Assembly (NCBI GenBank): GCA_014656015.1 | Contig: BNBP01000023.1 | Location: forward strand, 1-64,000 | Direction of reading: 5' to 3' | DNA: 64,000 nt | Source: Streptomyces griseoaurantiacus | Lineage (GTDB): Bacteria; Actinomycetota; Actinomycetes; Streptomycetales; Streptomycetaceae | In this document: positions 30,952 to 40,064 of the stretch, one piece after another | Layout of the letters: each line of letters starts with the position of its first letter | Position numbering within the stretch: the first letter of the stretch is position 1 | Position numbers and translations under genes: made by a program | Notes under the pieces: model-generated | Databases searched by the model: none | Told to the model about the DNA's origin: nothing | The model's input: only the letters and a program-made list of their open reading frames with translations

Positions 30952-31841
30952 CCACTCTCCCGGCCACCGGCACGGGCACCGGCACCGGCACGCGCCCCCG
31001 CGTCCCGCGCCGCCCCTCCCGCCCCGTCCTCGCCCGCTACCCGGTCCTCGTGGCCCTCTGCATCGGCGCGCTGTTCATGGTCGTGCCGTTCGCCGTCGTC
31101 ACCCTCAACGCGCTGAAGTCGCCGACCGAGTACGCGCAGAACGGGCCGCTGAGCCTGCCGCACGGCCTCTACCTCGACGGCCTGAAGGACTTCTGGGAGC
31201 GCGTCGACTACGGCCAGAAGCTGTGGAACTCGGTTCTGATCAGCGGCTCGGTCGCCGTCCTCGCCGTCGTCCTGTCCGTCCTCAACGCCTACGCCATCGG
31301 CATCGGCCGCATCCGGGGCCGCACCTGGGTGCTGGCCTTCTTCGTGCTGGCCAACGTGCTGCCGCAGGAGGCGCTGGTCTACCCGGTGTACTACCTGAGC
31401 AAGGAGGCCGGGCTCTACGACACCCGGCTCAGCGTGATCATCGTCTTCACGGTGATCCAGTCGGCCTTCGGCACGTATCTGCTCTCCTCCGTCCTCGGCT
31501 CCTTCCCCCGCGAGGTCATCGAGGCCGCCCGCATCGACGGGGCGAACGCCTGGCAGGTGCTGTGGCGGATCGTGGTGCCGATGAGCCGGCCCACCCTCGG
31601 CGTGCTGCTGGTCTTCTTCTTCATCTGGACGTGGAACGAGTTCCTGCTCCCCCTGGTCATGCTGATCTCCAACGACAACCAGACGGTGTCGGTGGCCCTC
31701 GGCGTCCTCCAGGGCCAGCACCTGATGGACGCGACGATGACCAACGCGGCCGCCCTCCTCGGCGTGCTCCCCGCCCTCGTCTTCTTCCTCGTCTTCCAAC
31801 GCACCCTCACCCGCGGCATCGCCGTGGGTGCCGTCAAGTAA
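30948..31841 (+). CDS. Sugar ABC transporter permease (MalG type)
   Basis: A 297-residue inner-membrane permease, six segments, with EAA motif VIEAARIDGANAWQVLWRIV and C-terminal TRGIAVGAVK typical of MalG/MsmG proteins. The N-terminal TGTGTGTGT tract comes from a short GGCACC repeat. ATG at 30948 overlaps the preceding stop by four bases. A GTG start for the glycosidase gene follows 11 bases after its stop. Confidence 0.88.
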   Translation: MTTLPATGTGTGTGTRPRVPRRPSRPVLARYPVLVALCIGALFMVVPFAVVTLNALKSPTEYAQNGPLSLPHGLYLDGLKDFWERVDYGQKLWNSVLISGSVAVLAVVLSVLNAYAIGIGRIRGRTWVLAFFVLANVLPQEALVYPVYYLSKEAGLYDTRLSVIIVFTVIQSAFGTYLLSSVLGSFPREVIEAARIDGANAWQVLWRIVVPMSRPTLGVLLVFFFIWTWNEFLLPLVMLISNDNQTVSVALGVLQGQHLMDATMTNAAALLGVLPALVFFLVFQRTLTRGIAVGAVK

Positions 31842-31852
31842 GGGGATCGAGC

Positions 31853-34111
31853 GTGAAGTTCACCGACGGCTACTGGATGCTGCGCGAGGGCGTCACCGCC
31901 GCGCACCCGGTCCAGGCCCTCGACGTGACCACCGGACCCGGCACACTGGAGATCCACGCCCCGACCCACCCCGTCCGGCACCGCGGCGACCTGCTCAAGG
32001 GCCCGGTCGTGACGGTCACCGCGCACGCGCCGATGCCCGGCGTCATCGGCGTCACCTTCACCCACTTCCGGGGCGCGCCCCCGCACGGCCCCGACTTCGC
32101 CCTCGCCCGCGAGGACTTCACCGCCGGGACCGCCTCCGACGAGGAGTACGCGACCCTCACCTCCGGCGCGCTCTCCCTCCGGGTGTCCCGCACCGCGCCC
32201 TGGCACCTGGACTTCCTCGCCGAAGGCCGGGTCCTGACCACGAGCGGCCCCAAGGGCATGGGCATCATGCGGGACGCCACCGGCGCCCACTACCTGCGCG
32301 AACAGCTCGACCTCGGCGTCGGCACGCACGTGTACGGGCTCGGCGAGCGCTTCGGGCCGCTGGTGAAGAACGGCCAGGTCGTCGACATGTGGAACGCGGA
32401 CGGCGGCACCACCACCGAACAGGCCTACAAGAACGCCCCGTTCTACCTCACCGACGCCGGCTACGGCGTCTTCGTCGACCACCCCGGCCGGGTCTCCTTC
32501 GAGGTCGGCTCGGAGGCGGTCTCCCGCGTCCAGTTCAGCGCGGAGACGCAGGAGCTGACGTACTACGTCCTCCACGGCCCCACCCCGAAGGAGATCCTCC
32601 GCAAGTACACCGCCCTCACCGGCCGCCCCGCCCTCCCGCCCGACTGGTCCTTCGGTCTGTGGCTCTCCACCTCCTTCACCACCTCCTACGACGAGGCCAC
32701 CGTCACCTCCTTCATCGACGGCATGAAGGAGCGCGAACTCCCGCTCTCCGTGTTCCACTTCGACTGCTTCTGGATGCGCGAGCTCCAGTGGTGCGACTTC
32801 GAGTGGGATCCCCGTGTCTTCCCCGACCCGGAGGGGATGCTGGCCCGGCTCAAGGACAAGGGCCTGCGCATCTGCGTCTGGATCAACCCCTACATCGCCC
32901 AGCGCTCGCCCCTCTTCGCCGAGGGCCGAAAACTGGGCCACCTGCTGAAACGGCCCGACGGCGGCGTGTGGCAGTGGGACCTGTGGCAGCCGGGCATGGC
33001 CCTGGTCGACTTCACCAGCCCCGCCGCCCGCGACTGGTACGCCGCCAAGCTGGAGGCGCTGCTCGCCCAGGGCGTCGACTGCTTCAAGACCGACTTCGGC
33101 GAACGCGTCCCGGTGGACGTGGAATGGGCCGACGGCTCCGACCCCGAGCGCATGCACAACTACTACACGCACCTCTACAACCGGACCGTCTTCGACGTGC
33201 TGCGCAAGCACCGCGGCGAGGACGAGGCCGTCGTCTTCGCCCGCTCCGCCACCGCCGGCAGCCAGCAGTTCCCCGTGCACTGGGGCGGCGACTGCGAATC
33301 GACGTACGAGTCCATGGCCGAGTCGCTGCGCGGCGGCCTCTCCCTCGGCCTCACCGGCTTCGGCTACTGGAGCCACGACATCGGCGGCTTCGAGGGCACC
33401 CCCTCGCCCGCCCTGTTCAAACGGTGGATCGCCTTCGGCCTCCTCTCCTCCCACAGCCGTCTGCACGGCTCCTCCTCCTACCGGGTGCCGTGGCTCTTCG
33501 ACGAGGAGTCCGTCGACGTCCTGCGCCACTTCACCCGGCAGAAACTGCGCCTCATGCCCTACCTGTCCGGGGTCGCCCGTGCCGCGCACGAGGAGGGGGT
33601 GCCGATGATGCGGGCGATGGTCCTGGAGTTCCCCGAGGACCCCGGCTGCGCCCACCTCGAACGCCAGTACATGCTGGGCCCCGACCTGCTGGTCGCACCC
33701 GTCTTCGACGACGAGGGCGAGGTCTCCTACTACGTCCCCGAAGGCACCTGGACCCACTACGCCACGGGCCGCACGGTCACGGGCCCCCGCTGGGTGCGCG
33801 AACGCCACGGCTTCCTGAGCGTCCCCCTCCTGGCCCGCCCGGGTTCCGTCATCCCGGTCGGCGCGGTGGCGGACCGCCCCGACTACGACCACGCCGACGG
33901 CGTCACCCTGCGCGCCCACGAACTCGCCCCCGGTGCGCGGGTGACGGTGCGGGTGGCCGACGTGACCTTCACCGTCGTCCGGGACGACGACACCCTGCAC
34001 GCGTCCTGCGACACCCCGAGGGCCCCGTGGGCCCTGGCGGCCGGGGAGCGGGTGGTGTGGGCGGAGGCGGGGACGGGGGTGCTGTCGCTGGAGGTGCCCG
34101 AGCAGGGCTGA
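31853..34111 (+). CDS. GH31 alpha-xylosidase/alpha-glucosidase (YicI-like)
   Basis: A 752-residue family 31 glycosidase, most like the alpha-xylosidase YicI. The N-terminal beta-sandwich (~residues 1-250) includes HVYGLGERFGPLVKNGQ; the barrel begins near PDWSFGLWLSTSFTTSY; the nucleophile Asp is in CFKTDFGERVP and the acid/base Asp in PVHWGGDCESTY. YicI-specific KTDFGE context and FHFDCFWM favour alpha-xylosidase over alpha-glucosidase. No signal peptide, so it hydrolyses imported sugar in the cytoplasm. GTG at 31853 is preceded by AAGGGG. Last gene of the sugar operon; the terminator at 34132-34159 follows. Confidence 0.88.
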   Translation: MKFTDGYWMLREGVTAAHPVQALDVTTGPGTLEIHAPTHPVRHRGDLLKGPVVTVTAHAPMPGVIGVTFTHFRGAPPHGPDFALAREDFTAGTASDEEYATLTSGALSLRVSRTAPWHLDFLAEGRVLTTSGPKGMGIMRDATGAHYLREQLDLGVGTHVYGLGERFGPLVKNGQVVDMWNADGGTTTEQAYKNAPFYLTDAGYGVFVDHPGRVSFEVGSEAVSRVQFSAETQELTYYVLHGPTPKEILRKYTALTGRPALPPDWSFGLWLSTSFTTSYDEATVTSFIDGMKERELPLSVFHFDCFWMRELQWCDFEWDPRVFPDPEGMLARLKDKGLRICVWINPYIAQRSPLFAEGRKLGHLLKRPDGGVWQWDLWQPGMALVDFTSPAARDWYAAKLEALLAQGVDCFKTDFGERVPVDVEWADGSDPERMHNYYTHLYNRTVFDVLRKHRGEDEAVVFARSATAGSQQFPVHWGGDCESTYESMAESLRGGLSLGLTGFGYWSHDIGGFEGTPSPALFKRWIAFGLLSSHSRLHGSSSYRVPWLFDEESVDVLRHFTRQKLRLMPYLSGVARAAHEEGVPMMRAMVLEFPEDPGCAHLERQYMLGPDLLVAPVFDDEGEVSYYVPEGTWTHYATGRTVTGPRWVRERHGFLSVPLLARPGSVIPVGAVADRPDYDHADGVTLRAHELAPGARVTVRVADVTFTVVRDDDTLHASCDTPRAPWALAAGERVVWAEAGTGVLSLEVPEQG

Positions 34112-34131
34112 GGGGAGACGCCGAGGGCCTT

Positions 34132-34159
34132 CCGTCCTCACCCGCGCGGGTGAGGACGG
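34132..34159. terminator. Perfect 28 bp palindrome, bidirectional terminator
   Basis: Arms of 14 bp (34132-34145 and 34146-34159) meet without a spacer, so the folded form has a minimal loop. It sits between the converging ends of the GH31 and AraC-type genes and includes the AraC stop codon (34138-34140). Confidence 0.75.
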
Positions 34160-35172
34160 GGGACGTCCCCACCCTGGCCGGAATCGGTGCGCCGGGCGTC
34201 CCTGCGTCGCTCGGCGGGGGTCTCGCCGAACCTCTTCCTGTACGCCTTGACGAAATGGCTGCTGTCGGCGAAGTGCCACCGGGCGGCCGCCTCGGACACG
34301 GACAGCCGCGTCGACATCAGCTCGGCCCTGGCACGTTCGAGACGCCGTTCGCGCACGTATCCCATGACCGACGGCGTGGCCCCGCGGCCGAACGCGCGGT
34401 AGAGGGTGCGGACGGAGACGTGCAGGGCCGCCGCGATGGACCGGGGACCGAGGTCGGGGTCGAGGAGCAGGCGGTCCTCTATGTAGTCCATGGCCGCCCG
34501 GACCAACGCGGGGGTGAATTCCGCGTCGTCCATGACCCGGTCGTTCACCAGTCCGTGGAACAGCTCCAGGGTCGCGTTGCGGGCCGCCCCGGCAGCGGCG
34601 GGGCCGAGTCCGTCCGACAGTTCCGTCCAGAGCCGGAGCTGGGCGAGGAAGAGTGCCGCGGCCGGCGACGAGTGCTCGGCGAGAACCTCACGCCTGCGCG
34701 CCGGGAAGCGGATCTCACCGGCGGGCAGGCCCACCGTGACGGCCCGGGTCCCCCGTGCCACCTCGAAGTCCCACGGTGCGTCGTTCCTGCGTGCGCTCAG
34801 CAGGCCGGGACCCACCACGGACTGCCGCCCCCCTGCCGCGAAGCGCCACTCACCGTCGAGCGTCACATGCATCAGGATCCGGTCCTCGTGATGCCCGCCC
34901 GGCCCCCCGGTGCTTCCCCCCACCGCGTCGCTGTACTGGTCCTCGACGAAGAGATCGAGCAGGTCCTGCTTCACCACCCGGGCGCGGTACGTCCCCTCGC
35001 CGCGCCGCGGCAGCATCAGCGGCGGGGCCGGTAAGCCCTCTCCCCCCTGGCGCCGCCACTCACTGAGCAGCAGGTGGTTCCGGTTCTCGTTCGCGTACGG
35101 CACGGCGATGTGGACCGCGGGTGTGGAGGGACCTCCCACCCGCCAAGAAGAGATACGGGTTCGAGTACTCAC
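34138..35172 (-). CDS. AraC-family transcriptional regulator
   Basis: A regulator of about 344 residues. The N-terminal part resembles the AraC-binding-like domain ([18 protein letters not shown], then [20 protein letters not shown]); residues ~235-330 carry two helix-turn-helix motifs: [20 protein letters not shown] and [20 protein letters not shown], ending [14 protein letters not shown]. The start is uncertain: I give GTG at 35172 ([10 protein letters not shown]); GTG 35202 or ATG 35283 would lengthen it, and none has a good ribosome-binding site. It is divergent from the flavoprotein gene at 35367 and likely controls it. Confidence 0.75.
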   Translation of the reverse strand: MSTRTRISSWRVGGPSTPAVHIAVPYANENRNHLLLSEWRRQGGEGLPAPPLMLPRRGEGTYRARVVKQDLLDLFVEDQYSDAVGGSTGGPGGHHEDRILMHVTLDGEWRFAAGGRQSVVGPGLLSARRNDAPWDFEVARGTRAVTVGLPAGEIRFPARRREVLAEHSSPAAALFLAQLRLWTELSDGLGPAAAGAARNATLELFHGLVNDRVMDDAEFTPALVRAAMDYIEDRLLLDPDLGPRSIAAALHVSVRTLYRAFGRGATPSVMGYVRERRLERARAELMSTRLSVSEAAARWHFADSSHFVKAYRKRFGETPAERRRDARRTDSGQGGDVPRPHPRG

Positions 35173-35366
35173 CCGGAAGAGCGTACGGGTTTCCTCGGCC
35201 ACCGCCCCGGGAACGGCACGGTCCGGCGAACGGGCTGTGCGGGCGACATCAACTGCCCCGGACGGCACGGAAGTACAAGACATGTGGCAGTGGCGCACAC
35301 GCCCCCGGTCACGGGCCCTGAGAGCGTGGTCGCGTCCCACCCCTCACCCCACGACTGGAGCGGTCC

Positions 35367-36782
35367 ATGCCCCCATCCGAACCGGAAGTCTTCGAAAGCC
35401 TCGTGAAGGCCGAACCGCCTTCCCCGTCCGTCCTGTTCGACACGGCGTGCGTGATGGGAGGAAGCATCGCGGGACTCTTCGCGGCACGGGTCCTCGCGGA
35501 TCGCGCCCGCCAGGTCGTCGTCCTCGAACCCGACGAGATCACGGCGGAGGCCGGAACGCGCGCGGGAGTGCCCCAGGACCAGCAGGTGCACACGCTGCTG
35601 CCGGCCGGCCACCAGTGGGTCGAGCGGTGGATCCCCGGCGTGACGGAGGAGGCGCGGGAACGAGGCGCCTCGCTGTGCGGCCCCGACAAGACGGTCACCG
35701 CCCTCAACGGCTTTCCGCAGGCCTCGTACGAGGGCGGTCATCACATGCTCGCGATCGGGCGTCCCCTGCTGGAGGGCCTGATCCGGGACCGGGTCACCGC
35801 CCTGCCCCACGTGTCCCTCGTCCGCGCGCGGGCGACCGGACTGCGTTACACCGACGGTGCCACCGACGGCGTCCGCTTCGTCCCGACCGGCGCGGACGGT
35901 CACGGGACGCAGGAGGAGGAGACCCTCGCGGCGGACTTCGTCGTGGACGCCATGGGACGGTCCAGCAGGCTGTCGCACTGGCTCGAGGAGGACGGCTACG
36001 ACCAGCCGCGGCTCGAGCGGCTGGAAGCACCGGTCAACTACGCGACCGCCCTGTTCGAGAGGCCGACGACGTTCGAGGACCTGGAGTCGGCGGCCGTACT
36101 GCAACTGTTCACACCCGACCACCCCTCGGGCGGGGTGTCCGTGGCGGCGGCGAACGCGATCGAGGGCGGGCAGTGGCTCGTCATGCTGATGGGATACGGC
36201 GACAACCGGCCCGGCAGGACGGCCGAGGAGTTCCGGGCAGCCTGCGCGAAACTGCCCGGAATCTTCGGCGAAGCCACCAGTGGCGCCCTCACCCGCCCGG
36301 TGGTCGCCTACCACCAGGCCGACAGCAGGCGGCGCCACTTCACCGGGGCCGGAGGCCTTCCGGCACGGCTCGTCGCCGTGGGCGACGCCGTGGCCTCCTT
36401 CAACCCGGTCTACGGCCAGGGCATGAGTTCCGCCGCCCTGCACGCCTCGTGCCTGGCCTCCTACCTCGCCGGGGGCGCCGATCTCGACACGGCGGCCACG
36501 GAGTTCTTCCGTCTGCAGCAGGTGGTCGTCGACGCGGCCTGGACGGTCTCCGCGGGAGGAGACGCCGCCCGTCTCGACGCCGCGAACGGTACCGAGGTGC
36601 CGGAGGAGGTGAGGCGGCAGCGCTGGGCCATGGAACAGATCCTCGAAGCGACACTCACCGACGGAGACGTCTCACGGGCCTTCCAGGAGGTCTCCTACAT
36701 GCTGCGGCATCCCGCCGCGCTCGCCGACCCGGACATCCTGAAGAAGGCGATGGCCGCGAACGAGGGAACGGTGACGCCGTGA
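35367..36782 (+). CDS. FAD-dependent monooxygenase-like oxidoreductase
   Basis: A 471-residue flavoprotein of the aromatic hydroxylase/geranylgeranyl-reductase superfamily. The dinucleotide motif is a variant, [19 protein letters not shown], followed by an E/D acceptor in VVLEPD; the second conserved motif [14 protein letters not shown] and the FAD-closing motif [20 protein letters not shown] are clear. Substrate unknown; it could hydroxylate or epoxidise a small aromatic or terpenoid. The ATG at 35367 gives a 25-residue tail before the Rossmann fold. The NTF2-like gene overlaps it by four bases (GTGA), so they act together. The locus resembles a small tailoring or detoxification cassette. 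Confidence 0.83.
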   Translation: MPPSEPEVFESLVKAEPPSPSVLFDTACVMGGSIAGLFAARVLADRARQVVVLEPDEITAEAGTRAGVPQDQQVHTLLPAGHQWVERWIPGVTEEARERGASLCGPDKTVTALNGFPQASYEGGHHMLAIGRPLLEGLIRDRVTALPHVSLVRARATGLRYTDGATDGVRFVPTGADGHGTQEEETLAADFVVDAMGRSSRLSHWLEEDGYDQPRLERLEAPVNYATALFERPTTFEDLESAAVLQLFTPDHPSGGVSVAAANAIEGGQWLVMLMGYGDNRPGRTAEEFRAACAKLPGIFGEATSGALTRPVVAYHQADSRRRHFTGAGGLPARLVAVGDAVASFNPVYGQGMSSAALHASCLASYLAGGADLDTAATEFFRLQQVVVDAAWTVSAGGDAARLDAANGTEVPEEVRRQRWAMEQILEATLTDGDVSRAFQEVSYMLRHPAALADPDILKKAMAANEGTVTP

Positions 36783-37153
36783 CCACGAGCACCCCCACCG
36801 CGCTCGACCGCTACATCGGCCTCGCGGACCGCGCGGTGCACGAGGAGGTGGCGCTCCAGGAACTGCTGGCGCTGTTCGCCCCCGGGGCGACGGTGCGGAT
36901 CGGGCCCGAGCCGGTCCGGGGCCGTGAGGCCGTGGCCGCGTTCTACCGCGCGCACTTCGCCGCCCTCGCCGACTCCCGGCACTACTGGAACACGACAGTG
37001 CTGGACGACGGGACGCTGAGGGCCGAGTGGGCGGCCGCCGCGCGCACGGCGGACGGCGGCCTCATGACGGTGGCCGGCGTCGAGCACGCGCGGGTCGACG
37101 CGGACGGCCTCATCTCCGAACTCCGCAACACCTTCACCCGACCGCCCGGCTGA
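36779..37153 (+). CDS. NTF2/SnoaL-like domain protein
   Basis: A 124-residue cone-shaped alpha+beta fold protein: [20 protein letters not shown], then [20 protein letters not shown] and [20 protein letters not shown], typical for the SnoaL-like polyketide cyclase/NTF2-like family. Such partners are cyclases, dehydratases or epoxide hydrolases. GTG at 36779 overlaps the flavoprotein stop by four bases, so coupling implies a shared pathway: oxidation by the flavoenzyme followed by isomerisation or ring closure. No other biosynthetic genes are nearby. Confidence 0.8.
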   Translation: MTTSTPTALDRYIGLADRAVHEEVALQELLALFAPGATVRIGPEPVRGREAVAAFYRAHFAALADSRHYWNTTVLDDGTLRAEWAAAARTADGGLMTVAGVEHARVDADGLISELRNTFTRPPG

Positions 37154-37242
37154 GGCACCCCGGCGCACACCCGGTCCCGACGCCGCCGACCGCGCCGGGA
37201 CCGGATCGCCGATACCCGGTCGGGAAGAAGACGCCCGGCGAC

Positions 37243-37452
37243 TCAAACGCCGTCGTGGGCGACGTACCCGAGAAACGCGGCCCAGGCACTCGCGGGCACA
37301 CCGAAGCAGGGGCTGCGGACCCCCAGTTTGGAGTCCCGCAGGTGGACGGTCGCCTCGGCGTCGGTGTGGTGCGGGGAGTGGGCGACTTCGAGGCAGGCGC
37401 CGCCGGACGAATCACTGTGACTCGACTTGAACCAAGTCAGTTCCGCGCTCAT
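37243..37452 (-). CDS. DUF397 protein of the second WhiJ-like cassette
   Basis: A 69-residue DUF397 protein beginning MSAELTWFKSSHSDSSGGAC with the family tryptophan/KSS signature and DSKLGVRSPCFGVPASAWAAFL at its C terminus. The ATG at 37452 overlaps the stop of the XRE/DUF5753 gene by four bases, so the two are coupled. Unlike the DUF397 pair at 16.7-17.2 kb it is longer and shows no recent duplication. Confidence 0.87.
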   Translation of the reverse strand: MSAELTWFKSSHSDSSGGACLEVAHSPHHTDAEATVHLRDSKLGVRSPCFGVPASAWAAFLGYVAHDGV

Positions 37453-38276
37453 AGTTCCTCCGCCAACTCCTTGATGAACCGGGCAGACTCCTCAACGCTA
37501 AGCGCCTGCGACCGGATCAAACCATAGCGTTGCGACAGCGCGCTGATCTTGCCGCCGTCAGCGTAGAGCGCTCCCGTTTCCTGTGCCTCGACGTGTGCGT
37601 AGACGTCGTGCTCGGTCGTCTCCACGAGAATGAGCGCACCGCTGAGCGCGACTGTGGGAGCACCCGCGAAGGGCAACACCTGAAGAGTCAGGTTGCGCAA
37701 CTCGGCGACGTGCAGCAGGTGTTCCAATTGCCTGCCCATCACCGACCTGTCGCCGACGACGGCTTTCAAAGCCGCCTCGTGCATGACGAAGGTGAACCGG
37801 GCCAGCGGCTTGCTCGTGAGCTTCACCTGCCGTTTCAGCCGTGCCGCGACCCGCTCCTCCACGGTCTCCTCGTCCAACGGAGGACAGTCGTTGCCGATCA
37901 GCTCCCTCGCGTACTCCTCGGTCTGCAGCAGGCCCGGAATCAGCATCGACTCATACCACTGCACCGTGATCGCCTCGGCCTCCACCGCCACGTACTGCTG
38001 CGTGCGCTGCGGGAACGGCTCCGGCTTGAGGAACTCGTGCGCTGCCGTCAGTTTGCCCCCCGCCCGGCACATCTGGTCCGCGATCTGCAGGAGCCGCAGG
38101 GTGGGGCGGCGCCGCCCGCACTCCATGGACTTGACGTACTCGTAGTCGTAGCCGGCCTCGTCCGCGAGGCCCTGCCTCGTGATGCCCGCGCTCTCGCGCC
38201 ACAGCTTGATCTGGCCGCCGCAGTAACGCCAGTTCTGCTGCGCCTGCTGGGACTCCCCCGTCGCCACCCGCACCAC
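37449..38276 (-). CDS. XRE-family regulator with DUF5753, second cassette
   Basis: A 275-residue WhiJ-like regulator: helix-turn-helix at residues ~18-72 (IKLWRESAGITRQGLADEAG, then YDYEYVKSMECGRRRPTL) and DUF5753 beyond (WYESMLIPGLLQTEEYAREL, FVMHEAALKAVVGDRSVMG, VLPFAGAPTVALSGALI). GTG at 38276 was chosen because GAGGG stands five bases before it; a second GTG follows directly. It is divergent from an ATPase gene at 38404 with 127 bases between. Base composition of the gene is lower in GC than the neighbours. Confidence 0.85.
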   Translation of the reverse strand: MVRVATGESQQAQQNWRYCGGQIKLWRESAGITRQGLADEAGYDYEYVKSMECGRRRPTLRLLQIADQMCRAGGKLTAAHEFLKPEPFPQRTQQYVAVEAEAITVQWYESMLIPGLLQTEEYARELIGNDCPPLDEETVEERVAARLKRQVKLTSKPLARFTFVMHEAALKAVVGDRSVMGRQLEHLLHVAELRNLTLQVLPFAGAPTVALSGALILVETTEHDVYAHVEAQETGALYADGGKISALSQRYGLIRSQALSVEESARFIKELAEEL

Positions 38277-38403
38277 CCGTTCCCTCAGGTCACCCCGGGT
38301 ACAGCCACACTGCGTACCCGGATCGCTACTCGCGAGCGTAAGCACGGGTCGGCACGCTGATCCCACCGAACGACGGGAAATCACACGCAAGGAACCCCAC
38401 CCC

Positions 38404-38847
38404 ATGGCGACCCCACCGACGACCCCCCGCAGCACCGCGCTCCCCCACGACATCGAGTGGCGGCTCCCCCGCCACCCCCGCAGCGTGGGCAGGGCCCGAA
38501 CGCTGCTCCGCGAGCAGGCCCGGATGTGGAAGCTCCCGGACGACGTGACCGAGACGGCCGTACTGCTCCTCAGCGAGCTGATGACCAACGCCTACCGGCA
38601 CGCGAAGGTCCCGCCGGGAAGGGAGATCCGGGCACGCTGCGTGGAGACGGACGGCCGGCTGCGGCTCACCGTGACCGACGCGAGCGACGTCCTGCCCGTG
38701 GTGCGCGAGACCGGCCCCGAGGACGAGTCCGGACGCGGCCTGCCGCTCGTGGCCGCACTGGCGGACGACTGGGGCGCGGAACCCCGCCCCTGCGGCATCG
38801 GCAAGACGGTGTGGTGCGAACTGCGATGCGCACCGGAATTGCCCTGA
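38404..38847 (+). CDS. Anti-sigma-like ATP-binding protein, second cassette
   Basis: A 147-residue GHKL ATPase like the one at 15160. N box TAVLLLSELMTNAYRHAK, G1 box LRLTVTDASD, G2 box DESGRGLPLVAALADDWG. Start ATG 38404; the N terminus TPPTTPRSTALPHDIEWRLP is typical of the Streptomyces family. It is divergent from the XRE/DUF397 pair, so the full cassette is ATPase plus regulator plus small partner. Confidence 0.83.
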   Translation: MATPPTTPRSTALPHDIEWRLPRHPRSVGRARTLLREQARMWKLPDDVTETAVLLLSELMTNAYRHAKVPPGREIRARCVETDGRLRLTVTDASDVLPVVRETGPEDESGRGLPLVAALADDWGAEPRPCGIGKTVWCELRCAPELP

Positions 38848-38988
38848 TCACCACATCGAGCAGGGGCTACTGCCGGAACACTTCCTCGACGATGAGCGCG
38901 CTGCCATGTGCCGAATGTCGGACGCCTCTTCCAGCAATGCTCCGGCCTCGTCCACATCGGCGCACTCGGAACAGTCGAAGGCGTACAT
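38848..38988 (-). CDS. Possible small or broken ORF
   Basis: A 46-codon frame beginning MYAFDCSECADVDEAGALLE and continuing ASDIRHMAARSSS to a TGA at 38848. The first ~30 residues look protein-like (a CxxC pair, acidic helix) but the rest becomes serine-rich and unnatural, as after a frameshift. No ribosome-binding site is seen; a GTG three codons upstream (38997) is another start. It may be the 5' remnant of a larger gene. Confidence 0.28.
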   Translation of the reverse strand: MYAFDCSECADVDEAGALLEEASDIRHMAARSSSRKCSGSSPCSMW

Positions 38989-39112
38989 GCTGGACACTAC
39001 GCGCCCACGCTATCGGCTCCGAAGGGTGCGCGGCACGCCCGTGCCGCGGGTGCGCCCCTGGCGTCCGCTCTCGGGGGTGAGGGGACGGCAGGGGCGCGGT
39101 CGGTGTGGCGGG

Positions 39113-39487
39113 TCAGCCGCCGCAGCCGAAGCCGTAGTGGACCTCGATGCTGGTCACCGCGTTGTCGTAGAGGTACAGGAGTTCCTGCTTCTGTCCGGGC
39201 TCGATGATCCAGTTGAGGCCGCGGTAGTCGGCGTCGGTCCAGACGCACACGTTCTTGTCGGTGCGGTTCCAGAGCGAACCGGCCCGGTCGTTCCACGCAT
39301 GGCCGATGTTGGGGTTGTCCACTCCGTCGAGCTGGAGGACGTCACCCGTGCCGTCGTGGCCGTCGAAGAGGCAGACCTTGCCCGCCTGGCAGTAGTTCCA
39401 GTCGGCCGCCGCGGTTCCGGAGGCTGCCAGTACGGCGGTCGCCGCGAGGGCCGCGCCCGCCACCGCGGTCTTCACATTCAGCTTCAT
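39113..39487 (-). CDS. Secreted peptidase inhibitor family I36-like protein
   Basis: A 124-residue secreted protein with a signal peptide (MKLNVKTAVAGAALAATAVL, AAA cleavage near residue 28). The mature ~95 residues resemble the beta/gamma-crystallin-like I36 family, which includes the Streptomyces metalloproteinase inhibitor: CQAGKVCLFDGHDGTGDVLQ, then WNDRAGSLWNRTDKNVCVW and a C-terminal GFGCGG. Four cysteines allow two disulfides. ATG at 39487 follows GAAAGGTGC. Inhibitory activity is inferred from the family only; many members may just be extracellular structural proteins. Confidence 0.8.
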   Translation of the reverse strand: MKLNVKTAVAGAALAATAVLAASGTAAADWNYCQAGKVCLFDGHDGTGDVLQLDGVDNPNIGHAWNDRAGSLWNRTDKNVCVWTDADYRGLNWIIEPGQKQELLYLYDNAVTSIEVHYGFGCGG

Positions 39488-39677
39488 GAGCACCTTTCCC
39501 GTCACCGCCTGTGGAAGCGCGGTCGTGGTAGCCCCGTCCGTCCGTTGATCTCGAGGCCTTCCGCAGGTAAGACCGTCTCCGCGCACAGTCGGTTCACCGG
39601 GATGATGTTGCTCACAACTTCCTTGAGCGGCGCGGCTGCTGAACCTCCGTCAGCACGTACGAGCCGCGCTCCGCCCG

Positions 39678-40046
39678 TCAGGTGCGGTCGTGCAGGGTGA
39701 TGTGGTAGCCGTCGGGGTCGGCGAAGGTGAAGGTGCGGCCGAAGGGGCCGTCGATCGGGGCGGAGACGATCGTGTGGCCGTCGGCGGCGAGGGCGTCGTG
39801 GATGGCCTGGGCGTCGGTGGCGTGGAGCCAGAGGGCGAGGCCGATGCCGGGCTGGGCGGCGGAGGCCAGGTCGGTGCCGGGGACGATGTCGCGGAGGGCG
39901 AACGCGATCGGCTTGGTCTCGAAGACGACGGCGTGCGGGGGCCCGGCCTGCGAGCGGACGAGGCCGAGGTACTGCTCGTAGAACGCCTGGGAGGCGTCGC
40001 GGTCGCGTACCTGGAGGGAGACGAAGTCGGGGCCGGTGACGGGCAT
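39678..40046 (-). CDS. VOC (glyoxalase/dioxygenase) family protein
   Basis: A 122-residue protein with paired beta-alpha-beta-beta-beta units: DFVSLQVRDRDASQAFYEQY at the N terminus and TFTFADPDGYHITLHD at the C terminus, the latter holding the usual metal-ligand glutamate position (His/Leu here). The family includes glyoxalases, fosfomycin/bleomycin resistance proteins and extradiol dioxygenases; no assignment among them is possible. ATG at 40046. It is divergent from a MarR gene with twin palindromes in the 63 bp between them, so it is probably repressed by that MarR protein and induced by a small molecule. Confidence 0.83.
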   Translation of the reverse strand: MPVTGPDFVSLQVRDRDASQAFYEQYLGLVRSQAGPPHAVVFETKPIAFALRDIVPGTDLASAAQPGIGLALWLHATDAQAIHDALAADGHTIVSAPIDGPFGRTFTFADPDGYHITLHDRT

Positions 40047-40064
40047 GGTGATGCTCCTTCTCGT

